This document shows positions 1 through 6,891 of a DNA stretch of 37,997 nucleotides, piece by piece; position 1 is the stretch's first letter, and each line of letters begins with the position of its first letter. The notes below the pieces were generated by a model, which was given only the letters and a program-made list of their open reading frames with translations, was not told the DNA's origin and searched no databases. This stretch comes from a virus. The stretch is taken from the IMG/VR virus record IMGVR_UViG_3300042453_003353, positions 1 to 37,997 of that record. The stretch is one strand, 5' to 3'. The position numbers and the translations under genes are program-made.

Positions 1-2062
1 TGACGATCGCATCCCACTTTGCCTTGTCCGCGCCCCGAGGCGGCGTGTTGCGCCAGTCCTTGCCGGCCGCCGCCAGCCGAGCCCGCAGGGCGCTTGCGCT
101 CACCCCCAGCAACTGGGCAATGCGCGGAGCCAGCGCCAGGGCAAGCTCGGGCGCCACCGGCTCCACCGCATCGCGCCCAGGACGGGCGATCTCGCGCTGG
201 GAGGCAGCTACCCCTTCCATCACCCTCGACGGGTCGCTGTAGGGGCTTGCAGGGGCCTCGCTGGGCCCTTGTGGTCCACGCGCCCTCATGTCTTGCGCCG
301 ACGGCGTCTCGCCGCGGCGCGTCAGGCCACGGTCGGCATTCCGCAGGTCGCGCAGCGTCTTGTCCGCGCCGAACTGCCGGCGAAAGTCGGCGAGCTCTTC
401 AGCGCTCACCATCGCCCGACCGTTGATCACCGGACGATTCGGCATCGGGCCGTCCCATGCCTTGCGAGCCCTTGGGGCAAGACCGCGATCCAGCGCCGCA
501 AGACTGCGGTTGCGGGCCTGGAGCGTCAACTCCCGCTCCGCATCTCCGCCGCCCGCCATCAGCACAGCACCGCCGGACTTCATCTTGGCTTCGGCCATCC
601 GCAGAGCGGCTTCCATCGCCTGCCCGCTGTCCATGCCGCCTTGGACCAGACCGCTCTTGATGCGGTCCACAACCTGCGAGTAGCTCATGTCTGATCCTTC
701 CACAGCCCCACCTTGGGCCTTCTTGACCGCATTCTCTGCCTTCACGCCGTCGCGCTCCAAGATGCGCAGATTCTGCTCCTCGCCCGGGAACACGACGTAG
801 TTGCGCGTACCTTCGCCACGATCGCGAGAAAATTCATCGAAGTACCTGACTCCCGGCACGCCTTGACTTTGCAAAAGCACCGACGCCTCCTTCTGGCCTC
901 CAGACTGCTCTGCAAGATACTGGTAGATGCTCTCGCCCGAGTAGCTGTCCGGGTCGGCCATGTAGTAGTCGAACCCGCCGCCTTCTCCAAACTTCGCTCG
1001 ATCCTTCGCGGCAAGATTTTGCAATGCCTTCTGCACCAGTTCGGGCTGCTCACTGATGGCCGCGTCCCAATCCAACATTCGATTGACAACTGTGTCCGGA
1101 AGGTCAATAGAATAAAACGAACCAGTTTTTTCTAGTGGCTCTTTGTATTTGCCGCTCTCAAGAAATGAAAGAGTATCCTGCAGCAGTTTCTTTTGCGGGT
1201 GATCGTCATTCGTCTCTAGCACGAAACGAATATCATCGGCCGCATAATTTGCTCCGCCCTGTAGTTCAGCCAACCTTTTTGCGTTTGCGTGAGCATTCAA
1301 CCTGCCCTGATTGGAAGCATCTCGATTTGCGAGTTGCTCAGCATATCTCTTGCCGACGGCCGGGTTCTCTGCGACATAAATGCCATGTCCGTACATTTGG
1401 TTGCCCTCGCCGCTGCCGATCTTCTCGGCGCGGAACCGCCCCAGCGGCAGCCCAGGCTCAGGAGCAAAGGTGTGCGGCGTGCCGTGGTAGGTCGTGATCT
1501 CCGGCGTCATGCCAGACCGGCGCATGTAGCTCTCGGCGAGCTCGGCCACCTTCGGTCCCAGGTTCTCGACCGCGGCCGCACCTGCACGCCGCGCACCCCG
1601 GCCAGCCGCCCGGGCGCCGGCCGCCGCCGCACGCGCAGCAGGCTTGGCAGCCGCCGCAATCCCTAGGGCATTCAGCGGATCCAAGGCAATCTCGGCCGCA
1701 GTCGCCGCCAGCGGCGAACCCGTCGCCCGCAGCGTCAAATCACCGACAGCCTGGGCTGGCGCCCCCAGCGGAGCAAGGCCCTGCGCAAGGCCCATGGTGG
1801 CCCGTACGCCGCCTTCCGTCGTGGGCATGGGGGTGAAGACGTCTTGCACCCTCTCGACCGTCTCAGCGGCCCCTGCAGGCCCGCGGAAGGGCAGCATGGC
1901 AAGCCCCGCCAGCCCGGCAGGCACGCTGCCCGCCAGGGCGCCGCCGATCGTCTCCAGAGCCTCCCCGCCACCGCGCTGATCAGGCCGGCGGCGCCCGGCG
2001 CTGGACATCCGAAACGACGGACGCGCCGCTCGCTGCAGTTCTTCCAGGGTCGGCTCGTCCAT
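1..2062 (-). CDS. Polyvalent phage protein with ADP-ribosyltransferase-like domain (3' end outside window)
   Basis: This minus-strand frame is open from an ATG at 2062 to the left edge, 687 codons without a stop, so the C-terminus is missing. A Shine-Dalgarno-like GAAGGAC lies just upstream of the ATG. Residues 1-180 are Ala/Gly-rich with helical character. Residues about 190-440 look like the ADP-ribosyltransferase domain found in phage polyvalent proteins: YHGTPHTF (H193), then GSGEGNQMYGHGIYVAEN around 216-233, then a tail with QGVPGVRYFD and NYVVF. In such enzymes the YHGT His and the GIY Tyr are NAD-binding positions; I could not assign the third catalytic residue. The remainder (441-687) is charged and unrecognised. 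The stretch coding residues 245-330 looks AT-richer than its surroundings. Such proteins are thought to be packaged and injected; that role here is inferred. It follows a 57-aa gene and the large terminase. Confidence 0.85.
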   Translation of the reverse strand, partial: MDEPTLEELQRAARPSFRMSSAGRRRPDQRGGGEALETIGGALAGSVPAGLAGLAMLPFRGPAGAAETVERVQDVFTPMPTTEGGVRATMGLAQGLAPLGAPAQAVGDLTLRATGSPLAATAAEIALDPLNALGIAAAAKPAARAAAAGARAAGRGARRAGAAAVENLGPKVAELAESYMRRSGMTPEITTYHGTPHTFAPEPGLPLGRFRAEKIGSGEGNQMYGHGIYVAENPAVGKRYAEQLANRDASNQGRLNAHANAKRLAELQGGANYAADDIRFVLETNDDHPQKKLLQDTLSFLESGKYKEPLEKTGSFYSIDLPDTVVNRMLDWDAAISEQPELVQKALQNLAAKDRAKFGEGGGFDYYMADPDSYSGESIYQYLAEQSGGQKEASVLLQSQGVPGVRYFDEFSRDRGEGTRNYVVFPGEEQNLRILERDGVKAENAVKKAQGGAVEGSDMSYSQVVDRIKSGLVQGGMDSGQAMEAALRMAEAKMKSGGAVLMAGGGDAERELTLQARNRSLAALDRGLAPRARKAWDGPMPNRPVINGRAMVSAEELADFRRQFGADKTLRDLRNADRGLTRRGETPSAQDMRARGPQGPSEAPASPYSDPSRVMEGVAASQREIARPGRDAVEPVAPELALALAPRIAQLLGVSASALRARLAAAGKDWRNTPPRGADKAKWDAIV

Positions 2063-2071
2063 GCGTGTCCT

Positions 2072-2245
2072 TCAGTGCGGCTCGTGGTGAACCCACACCT
2101 CATTGCCGGTCTCGGGGTCCACGTACTCCAGGCGCGGCATGCACCAGCACAACGGGCTCGGGAGATGTTCGAACACCTCCTGATCACGGTCCAGCATCAC
2201 ATGCTTCTCGTAGACCGAAAACACCTGCGTGCCATCACGCCGCAT
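2072..2245 (-). CDS. Hypothetical protein, 57 aa, coupled to terminase
   Basis: The start chosen is the ATG at 2245, which overlaps the last codons of the large terminase (stop at 2235) and is preceded by GGGAGAA, a good Shine-Dalgarno sequence. A longer open frame exists upstream but lies inside the terminase and is probably not used. The 57-residue product begins MRRDGTQVFSVYEKHV, has a Cys pair (CWC) in the middle, and ends in a His/Glu-rich tail. No family was recognised. The tight coupling between terminase and the polyvalent protein suggests late, packaging-linked expression. Confidence 0.65.
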   Translation of the reverse strand: MRRDGTQVFSVYEKHVMLDRDQEVFEHLPSPLCWCMPRLEYVDPETGNEVWVHHEPH

Positions 2246-5200
2246 ACGGATTCTCCCGCTTCGGGCGACCAGTGTCTGCGAAGTCGTCTTCGTCCCAATC
2301 ATCCCGAGGCGGTGGGTCAACCTCCAACCAGCCGGAATCGCGCAGGAATCGAAGGGCCTGCGTCACAGTATCCACCAGATCATCATGCGTGGTCTGCGGG
2401 AATGCGCAGACTTGCGACACCAGGGGTTCAGCCCAGTCCCTCACATACCCGCGGCGCTGCGTCGACTCGGGAATCCACACCCGCCCCCGGGCGATGATGT
2501 GCGAGACGATGTTCAGCCTCTGCACCTTGTCTGCCCTGCCGGGGTTGTACGCCCGCACCGGCAGATGCGCCCGCTGCAAGTCTTGAATCAGGGAGATGCC
2601 AGCCGACTTGTCCTCAATTAGGATCAGGTCCACCCGCTTCCTCTCGCGCCCGTCAGCCCCCGACTCAAAGACCGTCTCATACTCGTCGATCACCTTCGGC
2701 CGCAGGTCGGGATACTGCAGCCGGTCTTGCCAGCAGTCGATCAGCATCACCGACATCGGCCCGTCCTCGGGCTTGAACACGCCCCAGGTGCTCGAAGCAG
2801 TCGGGTCGTTCTGCGTCTTCTCCGACGTCGCGCAGTCGTAGCTCTGCACCACGTATTCGAACTTCGGGAACGGCTTGTCAGCAGGCCACAGACGGAAACT
2901 CGCCCGCTTGACGATGCCGCCCTCCTCGGGGTCAATGATCTCGGCGTGGATCTCCTGCCGGCCGAGCGTCGTGCCCTCGTACTGCAGGATCTGCTTCTTG
3001 AAGTTCGCCGAGAGGTTGCCGAGGTTCGCGTACGTCGACGCCCTGGTCACGACGACATCGTCGCCCTCCCGGCCCAGCAGTTCGATCACCAGATCCTTCG
3101 GCTTCGGCGTCGTGGTGATCACCATCCGCGTCCGCGCACCCAGGCGCACGCCGAACTGGATCTGGTCCCAGGTTTCCTGAAGGTAGTCCCAGGCGGCCAG
3201 CTCGTCGCAGTTGTGGACGACGATGCCGTTGGCGATGAACTCGTGCTCGCCCTCAACAGTCAGGTTGTACGTCGGGGCGTTGGGCAAGCGTTCGACGCGG
3301 CGTACCACCAGTCGGCTGACTGCGGTAGGTTCGCACCTTGGATCGGTTGTTGCACGCCCGGCAGCAGTACCGCTGGAACCGCTTGGTGGCGATGTACGCG
3401 CCCCGGCAGACCTCACAGGCTCGCTGCTCGGGCTGGAACACGTTGCGACGCCACCGCTCCGTGCAATCGCGAGAACAGAAGGAACCAGCCCGCCCAACGG
3501 CCAGGGAGACAAACCCGGCGCCGCACTGAAGGCAGCGTCCATCCTTGGGAGTGCGCAGCTTGGCCAGAGTAGCCGCTGCAGCGGCCTTCTGAGCGTCCGT
3601 GGTCGGCTTGCCGGTCTGGTGCATCCGGTTGTGCTCAGCCCGAGGCATCGCCTCAAGGTTCGCAATGTCGTTGTTGCCAGGGTTGCCATCTCGGTGATGA
3701 ACCACCCAGCCAGCCGGAATCGGCCCGTGGTGCCGCTCGTAGATGACCCGGTGCGCGTACCTGCCGCCGATGTACTTGTAGCCCATACCGAGGAGCCTTC
3801 CTTGACGTCGCCAGCAGCCACCCACTGGTCGCCCACCAGTATGGGATGGTCCTCGGTCACAGTCAAGCTCGTCTCGCCACACTCCAGCCTCACCAAACCC
3901 GCTGGATTGCCCGACGGGCCGGCCGCCAGCACTCGCCTCGGGCCGTGCCGGGTCAGCACGACATCACCAGCCCGCAGTGTCTCGATCGGCCGCTCTCCGT
4001 CCGGAGCGGCGATCATGGTTCCCGGGATGCAGCACCAACCCCCATGGAACTGCGGCCCCCGGAAGCGCTCAGGCTCCGATGCCGGGATGCCGATCATCAT
4101 CGACCCGTTGGTCAGCGTGATCGTCGGCCTGGGCTGCTTCAGGTACTGCTTGATCAGCGGCGGCGGGATCACCGACAGCAGTCCCGATTCCCCCTCGAAG
4201 CACGTTCCCTGGACATCCGCGCTCGTCGGGGCGGCCACCAGCCACCGCGTGCTTGGCATCTCCCAGGCCCACCAGCCGATCTGCTCGGCAGCCGTGCGCG
4301 TGTTGTGCGTCGGAATCATGCTCCGCCCGGCCAGATACAGCCGCGACGGGCTGTCCACCGTCAGGCACCGCATCGGCTTGGGTTCGATCGGTTCCACGCT
4401 CACGATCATGCGGTGGCCGTGCTTGAACCCCTGCGCCTTCGGTGGGCCGAGCTTCTCCGCCTTGCGCGGCAGACTGAACGGGTTGAACCGCGCCCACCTC
4501 CACGTCACCCGGTACTTCGGCCCGAAGTCCTGGCCGTTCAGCGTCGCCCGGCCCTCGTTCAGCGCAGCCTTCTCGCCCAGGCTCACCACCAACTCGTGGA
4601 CGTCCTGCGCCAGCACCTTGTCGACCGAGCAGAACTCGACGATCTTTGAATCGGCGTACCCATCCGAGTCGCACAAGCCACGCAGCAGCGCCAGCCGCTG
4701 AGCCACCGACGCCCGCATGTACACCGCAGGGATGTGCTTGTTGCCCAGCAAGCCCGCCGCCTTCAGTTGACGGCGCAGTCCCGGGACTCGCACGCTTGAC
4801 CTGCCGTGCTCAGCTTCCCTGGTGATGGTGCATTCGCGCCCCAGCATGTTCAGAACATGCGTATCGTCGAAGTTGCCCTTGTAGCTGCCGGCCGTCAGCC
4901 TCTGCCCTTTTGAGTCCCCATTGCCCAGCCAGTAGCCCAGCGTCCACGGGTCGATCGGCAAGTCCGCCTCGGGCAGGTTCAGCGGCTGCGTCGTCGGGAT
5001 GCAGTGGTTCAGGTCACCCCTGGCGCTGTACGTCAGCGTCTGCGCGATCCTGGCCGTCGTCAACGTCTCAGCGCCGCACAGTCCCACGATGTTGTGGTGG
5101 CTGTCCAGCAGCGGGTGACGGTAGGTCGCCCAGTCGTCCGGCACCCGGTCGATCCCGTGCCGCTGCATCTGCTTGCGCGTACGGTGCGTCATCGTCGTCC

Positions 5201-5588
5201 ACAGGTGCTCGCCGCCAGCGTCGATCGTCGACCCGTCGCTGAACGTCACCCGATACGCTGTCTCGGGCACCGTGATCGGGTGCGCCTCGACCACGCGGCA
5301 TGGGTTGCCGCGCTCGTCGAACACGACATCTCCGTCTCGGATGTCGCCATTGCGCACCCAGCCAGACGGCGTCGGGATCGGGGTGTCGACGCAGGCCAGC
5401 TTCCCCGCTCCCCGGCCGGCCAGCATCAGCCAGATCGACCACCAGTCCCCAGGCGGCAGCACCTGATGCGCGTGCGCCGTCTGCAGCCACCGCGCTCGCC
5501 AGAGATACGCCAGCCGCTTCTCAGCCGGCAGAGCCTGCAGCGCCCCTTGAGCATCAGGCTGCGCCAGCAACTCGGCGATGTCAGCCAC
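2235..5588 (-). CDS. terL: Terminase large subunit containing two inteins
   Basis: This is the DNA-packaging motor ATPase/nuclease. The 1117-residue precursor starts at GTG (5588), overlapping the upstream stop. The extein parts total about 476 residues, normal for the family. Residues 1-63 end in the Walker A motif GRGAGK, which is interrupted before its Thr by intein 1 (64-429). Residues 430-518 continue TRTAAEQIG and run to HGGW. Intein 2 then interrupts the Walker B motif, which resumes as CDELAAWDYL at 794. After that come the coupling motif ITTTPKP (about 824-830) and an RNase H-like nuclease domain with acidic residues in QSYDCATSE, LIEDKSAG and THDDLVD. Splicing of both inteins should be needed for activity, because each destroys an ATPase motif. 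The 3' end overlaps the next ORF by a few bases. Assignment as TerL rests on the motif order and is firm. Confidence 0.95.
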   Translation of the reverse strand: MADIAELLAQPDAQGALQALPAEKRLAYLWRARWLQTAHAHQVLPPGDWWSIWLMLAGRGAGKLACVDTPIPTPSGWVRNGDIRDGDVVFDERGNPCRVVEAHPITVPETAYRVTFSDGSTIDAGGEHLWTTMTHRTRKQMQRHGIDRVPDDWATYRHPLLDSHHNIVGLCGAETLTTARIAQTLTYSARGDLNHCIPTTQPLNLPEADLPIDPWTLGYWLGNGDSKGQRLTAGSYKGNFDDTHVLNMLGRECTITREAEHGRSSVRVPGLRRQLKAAGLLGNKHIPAVYMRASVAQRLALLRGLCDSDGYADSKIVEFCSVDKVLAQDVHELVVSLGEKAALNEGRATLNGQDFGPKYRVTWRWARFNPFSLPRKAEKLGPPKAQGFKHGHRMIVSVEPIEPKPMRCLTVDSPSRLYLAGRSMIPTHNTRTAAEQIGWWAWEMPSTRWLVAAPTSADVQGTCFEGESGLLSVIPPPLIKQYLKQPRPTITLTNGSMMIGIPASEPERFRGPQFHGGWCCIPGTMIAAPDGERPIETLRAGDVVLTRHGPRRVLAAGPSGNPAGLVRLECGETSLTVTEDHPILVGDQWVAAGDVKEGSSVWATSTSAAGTRTGSSTSGTTGRFRLAGWFITEMATLATTTLRTLRRCLGLSTTGCTRPASRPRTLRRPLQRLLWPSCALPRMDAAFSAAPGLSPWPLGGLVPSVLAIARSGGVATCSSPSSEPVRSAGARTSPPSGSSGTAAGRATTDPRCEPTAVSRLVVRRVERLPNAPTYNLTVEGEHEFIANGIVVHNCDELAAWDYLQETWDQIQFGVRLGARTRMVITTTPKPKDLVIELLGREGDDVVVTRASTYANLGNLSANFKKQILQYEGTTLGRQEIHAEIIDPEEGGIVKRASFRLWPADKPFPKFEYVVQSYDCATSEKTQNDPTASSTWGVFKPEDGPMSVMLIDCWQDRLQYPDLRPKVIDEYETVFESGADGRERKRVDLILIEDKSAGISLIQDLQRAHLPVRAYNPGRADKVQRLNIVSHIIARGRVWIPESTQRRGYVRDWAEPLVSQVCAFPQTTHDDLVDTVTQALRFLRDSGWLEVDPPPRDDWDEDDFADTGRPKRENPYAA
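3210..4034 (-). mobile_element. Intein 2 in TerL Walker B, with endonuclease region overprinted
   Basis: TerL residues 519/520-793 sit between HGGW and CDELAAW. Block A reads CIPGTMIAAPDG; either of two adjacent Cys (519 or 520) could be the first residue, and starting at 519 restores GGWCDELAAW. Block B is TVTEDHPIL (His near 581). The C-terminal blocks are PTYNLTVEGEHEF then ANGIVVHN, followed by Cys794, so this is a normal class 1 arrangement. Between about residues 601 and 757 this frame reads low-complexity Ser/Thr/Arg/Pro sequence that looks like an antisense or shifted frame. The real information there is an HNH nuclease in another frame (3253-3786). The frame nevertheless stays open all the way through. 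Confidence 0.88.
3253..3786 (-). CDS. HNH homing endonuclease nested out of frame inside intein 2
   Basis: This 177-residue frame is shifted by one base relative to TerL and lies where an intein endonuclease domain normally sits. The ATG at 3786 is preceded, 9 bases upstream, by a strong Shine-Dalgarno sequence AAGGAAGG. The protein starts MGYKYIGGRYAHRVIYERHH and contains an HNH_3-type core, WVVHHRDGNPGNNDIANLE (27-45) and AEHNRMH (50-56), with His30/31 and His52/56 as metal or catalytic candidates. It is followed by two Cys-rich knuckles, CLQC...FCSRDC and CEVC...YCCRAC, that resemble zinc ribbons. Its last codons overlap the C-terminal splicing block of the intein in a different frame. It could be translated separately, or could mark two compensating frameshifts in a once in-frame domain. 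The family call is firm; the expression mode is inferred. Confidence 0.85.
   Translation of the reverse strand: MGYKYIGGRYAHRVIYERHHGPIPAGWVVHHRDGNPGNNDIANLEAMPRAEHNRMHQTGKPTTDAQKAAAAATLAKLRTPKDGRCLQCGAGFVSLAVGRAGSFCSRDCTERWRRNVFQPEQRACEVCRGAYIATKRFQRYCCRACNNRSKVRTYRSQPTGGTPRRTLAQRPDVQPDC
4302..5399 (-). mobile_element. Intein 1 in TerL Walker A, class 3 type with LAGLIDADG endonuclease
   Basis: TerL residues 64-429 (366 aa) sit between GRGAGK and T, exactly inside the P-loop. Splicing block A reads LACVDTPIPTPSGW. The block does not place Cys or Ser at position 1 if Walker A is to be rejoined correctly. Block B ends GGEHLW with Trp130, block F has Cys408 (MRCLTVDSP), and block G is IPTHN with Thr427, His428 and Asn429. 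This Trp/Cys/Thr set is the signature of class 3 inteins, which use the internal Cys instead of an N-terminal nucleophile. Two LAGLIDADG motifs, LGYWLGNGD (about 217-225) and LLRGLCDSDG (301-310), indicate an in-frame homing endonuclease. Using Cys66 as a class 1 start is possible but would leave two extra residues in the P-loop. Confidence 0.9.
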
Positions 5589-5814
5589 CGAGCACCACGA
5601 TCTTCTGCCCAGGCATCAGCCAGGAGCCCGCCGAAGCCCACTGCCGGGCTCCGTTGCTACCAGAGTACTCCGCCAGCACATCAGCGCCTTGTAGAGCCTC
5701 CTGGGCCGCCTCCCGGGCTAGGAGGCGCAGCCTGTCCGGCAAATCACCGGAAAGCGCCCCGCGCATGTGCTTCGGCTCCCAGCCCATGATCTCGGCAATG
5801 CGCTCGTCAGTCAT
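5581..5814 (-). CDS. Hypothetical protein, 77 aa, between HNH gene and terL
   Basis: The ATG at 5814 overlaps the stop of the HNH gene as ATGA, and the 3' end overlaps the GTG start of terL, so the three genes are translationally coupled. The start MTDERIAEIMGWEPKHMRGAL looks like a short helix-turn-helix-type segment, followed by LPDRLRLLAREAAQEAL and a Gly-containing C-terminus MPGQKIVVLGG. No family was recognised. The position next to terL suggests a packaging accessory role, but nothing in the sequence proves that. Confidence 0.65.
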   Translation of the reverse strand: MTDERIAEIMGWEPKHMRGALSGDLPDRLRLLAREAAQEALQGADVLAEYSGSNGARQWASAGSWLMPGQKIVVLGG

Positions 5815-6323
5815 GCCACCCTCAGCAACTGATCCCAAGGGTTCGCGGCGATCTCGCGGTACGAGTCGCCGTTCCTGATGTTGCACACCGTGCTCTTCGA
5901 GCAGCCAAACTCCCGCGCCAGCGCCGCCGCGCTCCTCGGGTCCGTCCGCACCATCAGCACCTGCTCATCCGTCAGCGCCCGCTTGTGCGCGTTCACGCGC
6001 TGCAGCTTCACGATCCGCACCGGGTGCCGCATGTCGACGCACGAGGCAATGTACCGCGCATGCTGCTTGGATGTGCGCTCTAGGATGTGCGCCGGATTGA
6101 CGCACCGCGGGTTGCCGCACGACGCCGACAGGAAGCGCCCAGGCGCAGCAGGCGTGCCCTGCAACTCACGGATGAACCGCCGCACCGTCAGCAGCCGGTT
6201 GTGGACCTTGATCAGCGGCGTCCGGCCGTCCTGCATGAAGCCCTGCCACTCCAGGCAATCTCCGACCTCCACCGTGCGGGCCAGGACGCTCTCCAAGGTG
6301 TGGATCACCTTCGGTCGACCCAT
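5811..6323 (-). CDS. Free-standing HNH endonuclease with C-terminal HTH
   Basis: This is a 170-residue phage-type HNH nuclease. Residues 1-60 resemble the N-terminal part of phage homing HNH proteins (GDCLEWQGFMQDGRTPLIKV). The diagnostic CGNPRCVNPAHI spans 69-80. The C-terminal third (about 115-160) reads as a DNA-binding helix-turn-helix, TDEQVLMVRTDPRSAAALAR then FGCSKSTVCNIRNG. Such proteins cut DNA at intron-less or intein-less alleles, and HNH proteins next to terminases can also help cos cleavage; either role is possible here. The start at 6323 overlaps the stop of a 27-codon upstream ORF (TGATG). Confidence 0.9.
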   Translation of the reverse strand: MGRPKVIHTLESVLARTVEVGDCLEWQGFMQDGRTPLIKVHNRLLTVRRFIRELQGTPAAPGRFLSASCGNPRCVNPAHILERTSKQHARYIASCVDMRHPVRIVKLQRVNAHKRALTDEQVLMVRTDPRSAAALAREFGCSKSTVCNIRNGDSYREIAANPWDQLLRVA

Positions 6324-6406
6324 CAGTACCCCCCCAGCGGACCGAACAGGCCGAACAGCAACGCACCCGCCACCAGGGACCAGAAGATCAGTTCAAACAC
6401 CCGCAT
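6323..6406 (-). CDS. Putative 27-aa single-span membrane micropeptide
   Basis: A short ORF starts at ATG 6406 and ends with a TGA that overlaps the start of the HNH gene. The product is almost entirely one hydrophobic segment (FELIFWSLVAGALLFGLFG) ending in GGY. A weak GAGGTG lies about 16 bases upstream. The coupling and hydrophobic pattern favour a real gene, but it is short, its Shine-Dalgarno sequence is poor and no homolog is recognised. Confidence 0.4.
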   Translation of the reverse strand: MRVFELIFWSLVAGALLFGLFGPLGGY

Positions 6407-6891
6407 ACAAAACCCGAGTGAACACCTCATATCTTCCGCAGGCTTTGCAGAGCATCCGCCACCGCCCCGCCGTCAGTTGAGCTACATCCAAGATCCCCCC
6501 ACATGGACACATACTCTCTTACCCCTTATGCCTGCTCTTTGGTGAATGCTTGAGCAAAGCACAGCCTAACCGTGACCGCATCACAAGTTCGCTCTGTGCC
6601 TGCTCTTCGGAGCCACGCCATCGCGTCGCACTACCCCAGACTTGTTTCAACCACCCGGCTCTAGGGATTCGCCCACCGCCCCCGCTCTGGCTTGCTCGTG
6701 TAACGGGGTTGTTCCAGCCACCACCGACGTACCGCATGGCATCGGCTGACGCAGAAACGACGAAGCCCTTGCTACTCGACCCGGTGAGAACCTCCCGAGG
6801 GGCTGGGAGGCGGGTCGATGAGCAAGGGCTCCTAACCGTCGGTTCTCACGCCAACGGCCGCAGTCTACTGCAGTTCCGCCGGCTGTGCAAG
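6407..6891. other. 485-bp stretch without a convincing gene, between terS and the HNH block
   Basis: No convincing gene was found on either strand. A 72-codon minus-strand frame (6519-6737) lacks a good ribosome site and family features. An 11-base direct repeat TGCCTGCTCTT occurs at 6529 and 6598. The right part holds a nested inverted repeat described separately. No tRNA with a proper T-loop could be built. The location next to terS makes it a candidate for the packaging (cos/pac) region or for an untranslated structured RNA. Confidence 0.55.
6764..6849. repeat. Nested inverted repeats with an alternative pairing arm
   Basis: Perfect arms nest as AGCCCTTGCT (6764-6773) with AGCAAGGGCT (6821-6830), CGACCCG (6777-6783) with CGGGTCG (6811-6817), and CCTCCC (6791-6796) with GGGAGG (6805-6810). 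In addition GTGAGAACC (6784-6792), inside the hairpin, is the exact complement of GGTTCTCAC (6841-6849) outside it, so a pseudoknot or a switch between two folds is possible. There is no clean T-tract after the stem on the minus strand. It may be a terminase binding site, a structured RNA or a terminator-like element. Confidence 0.75.

Noticed and set aside
3211-4701. 496-codon plus-strand frame opposite the terminase
   Set aside because: It is antisense to both inteins and the ATPase region. Its sequence is typical shadow composition in GC-rich DNA, with no family motif.
6519-6737. 72-codon minus-strand frame in the gene-poor stretch
   Set aside because: There is no good ribosome site, the composition is odd, and no family resemblance was seen. 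The region looks more like untranslated or structured DNA.
6407-6763. Possible tRNA or group I intron in the gene-poor stretch
   Set aside because: Fragments such as GTAGCTCAAC and GGGCGAATCCC look tRNA-like, but no cloverleaf with a T-arm and acceptor stem could be built, and no split gene flanks the region to support an intron.
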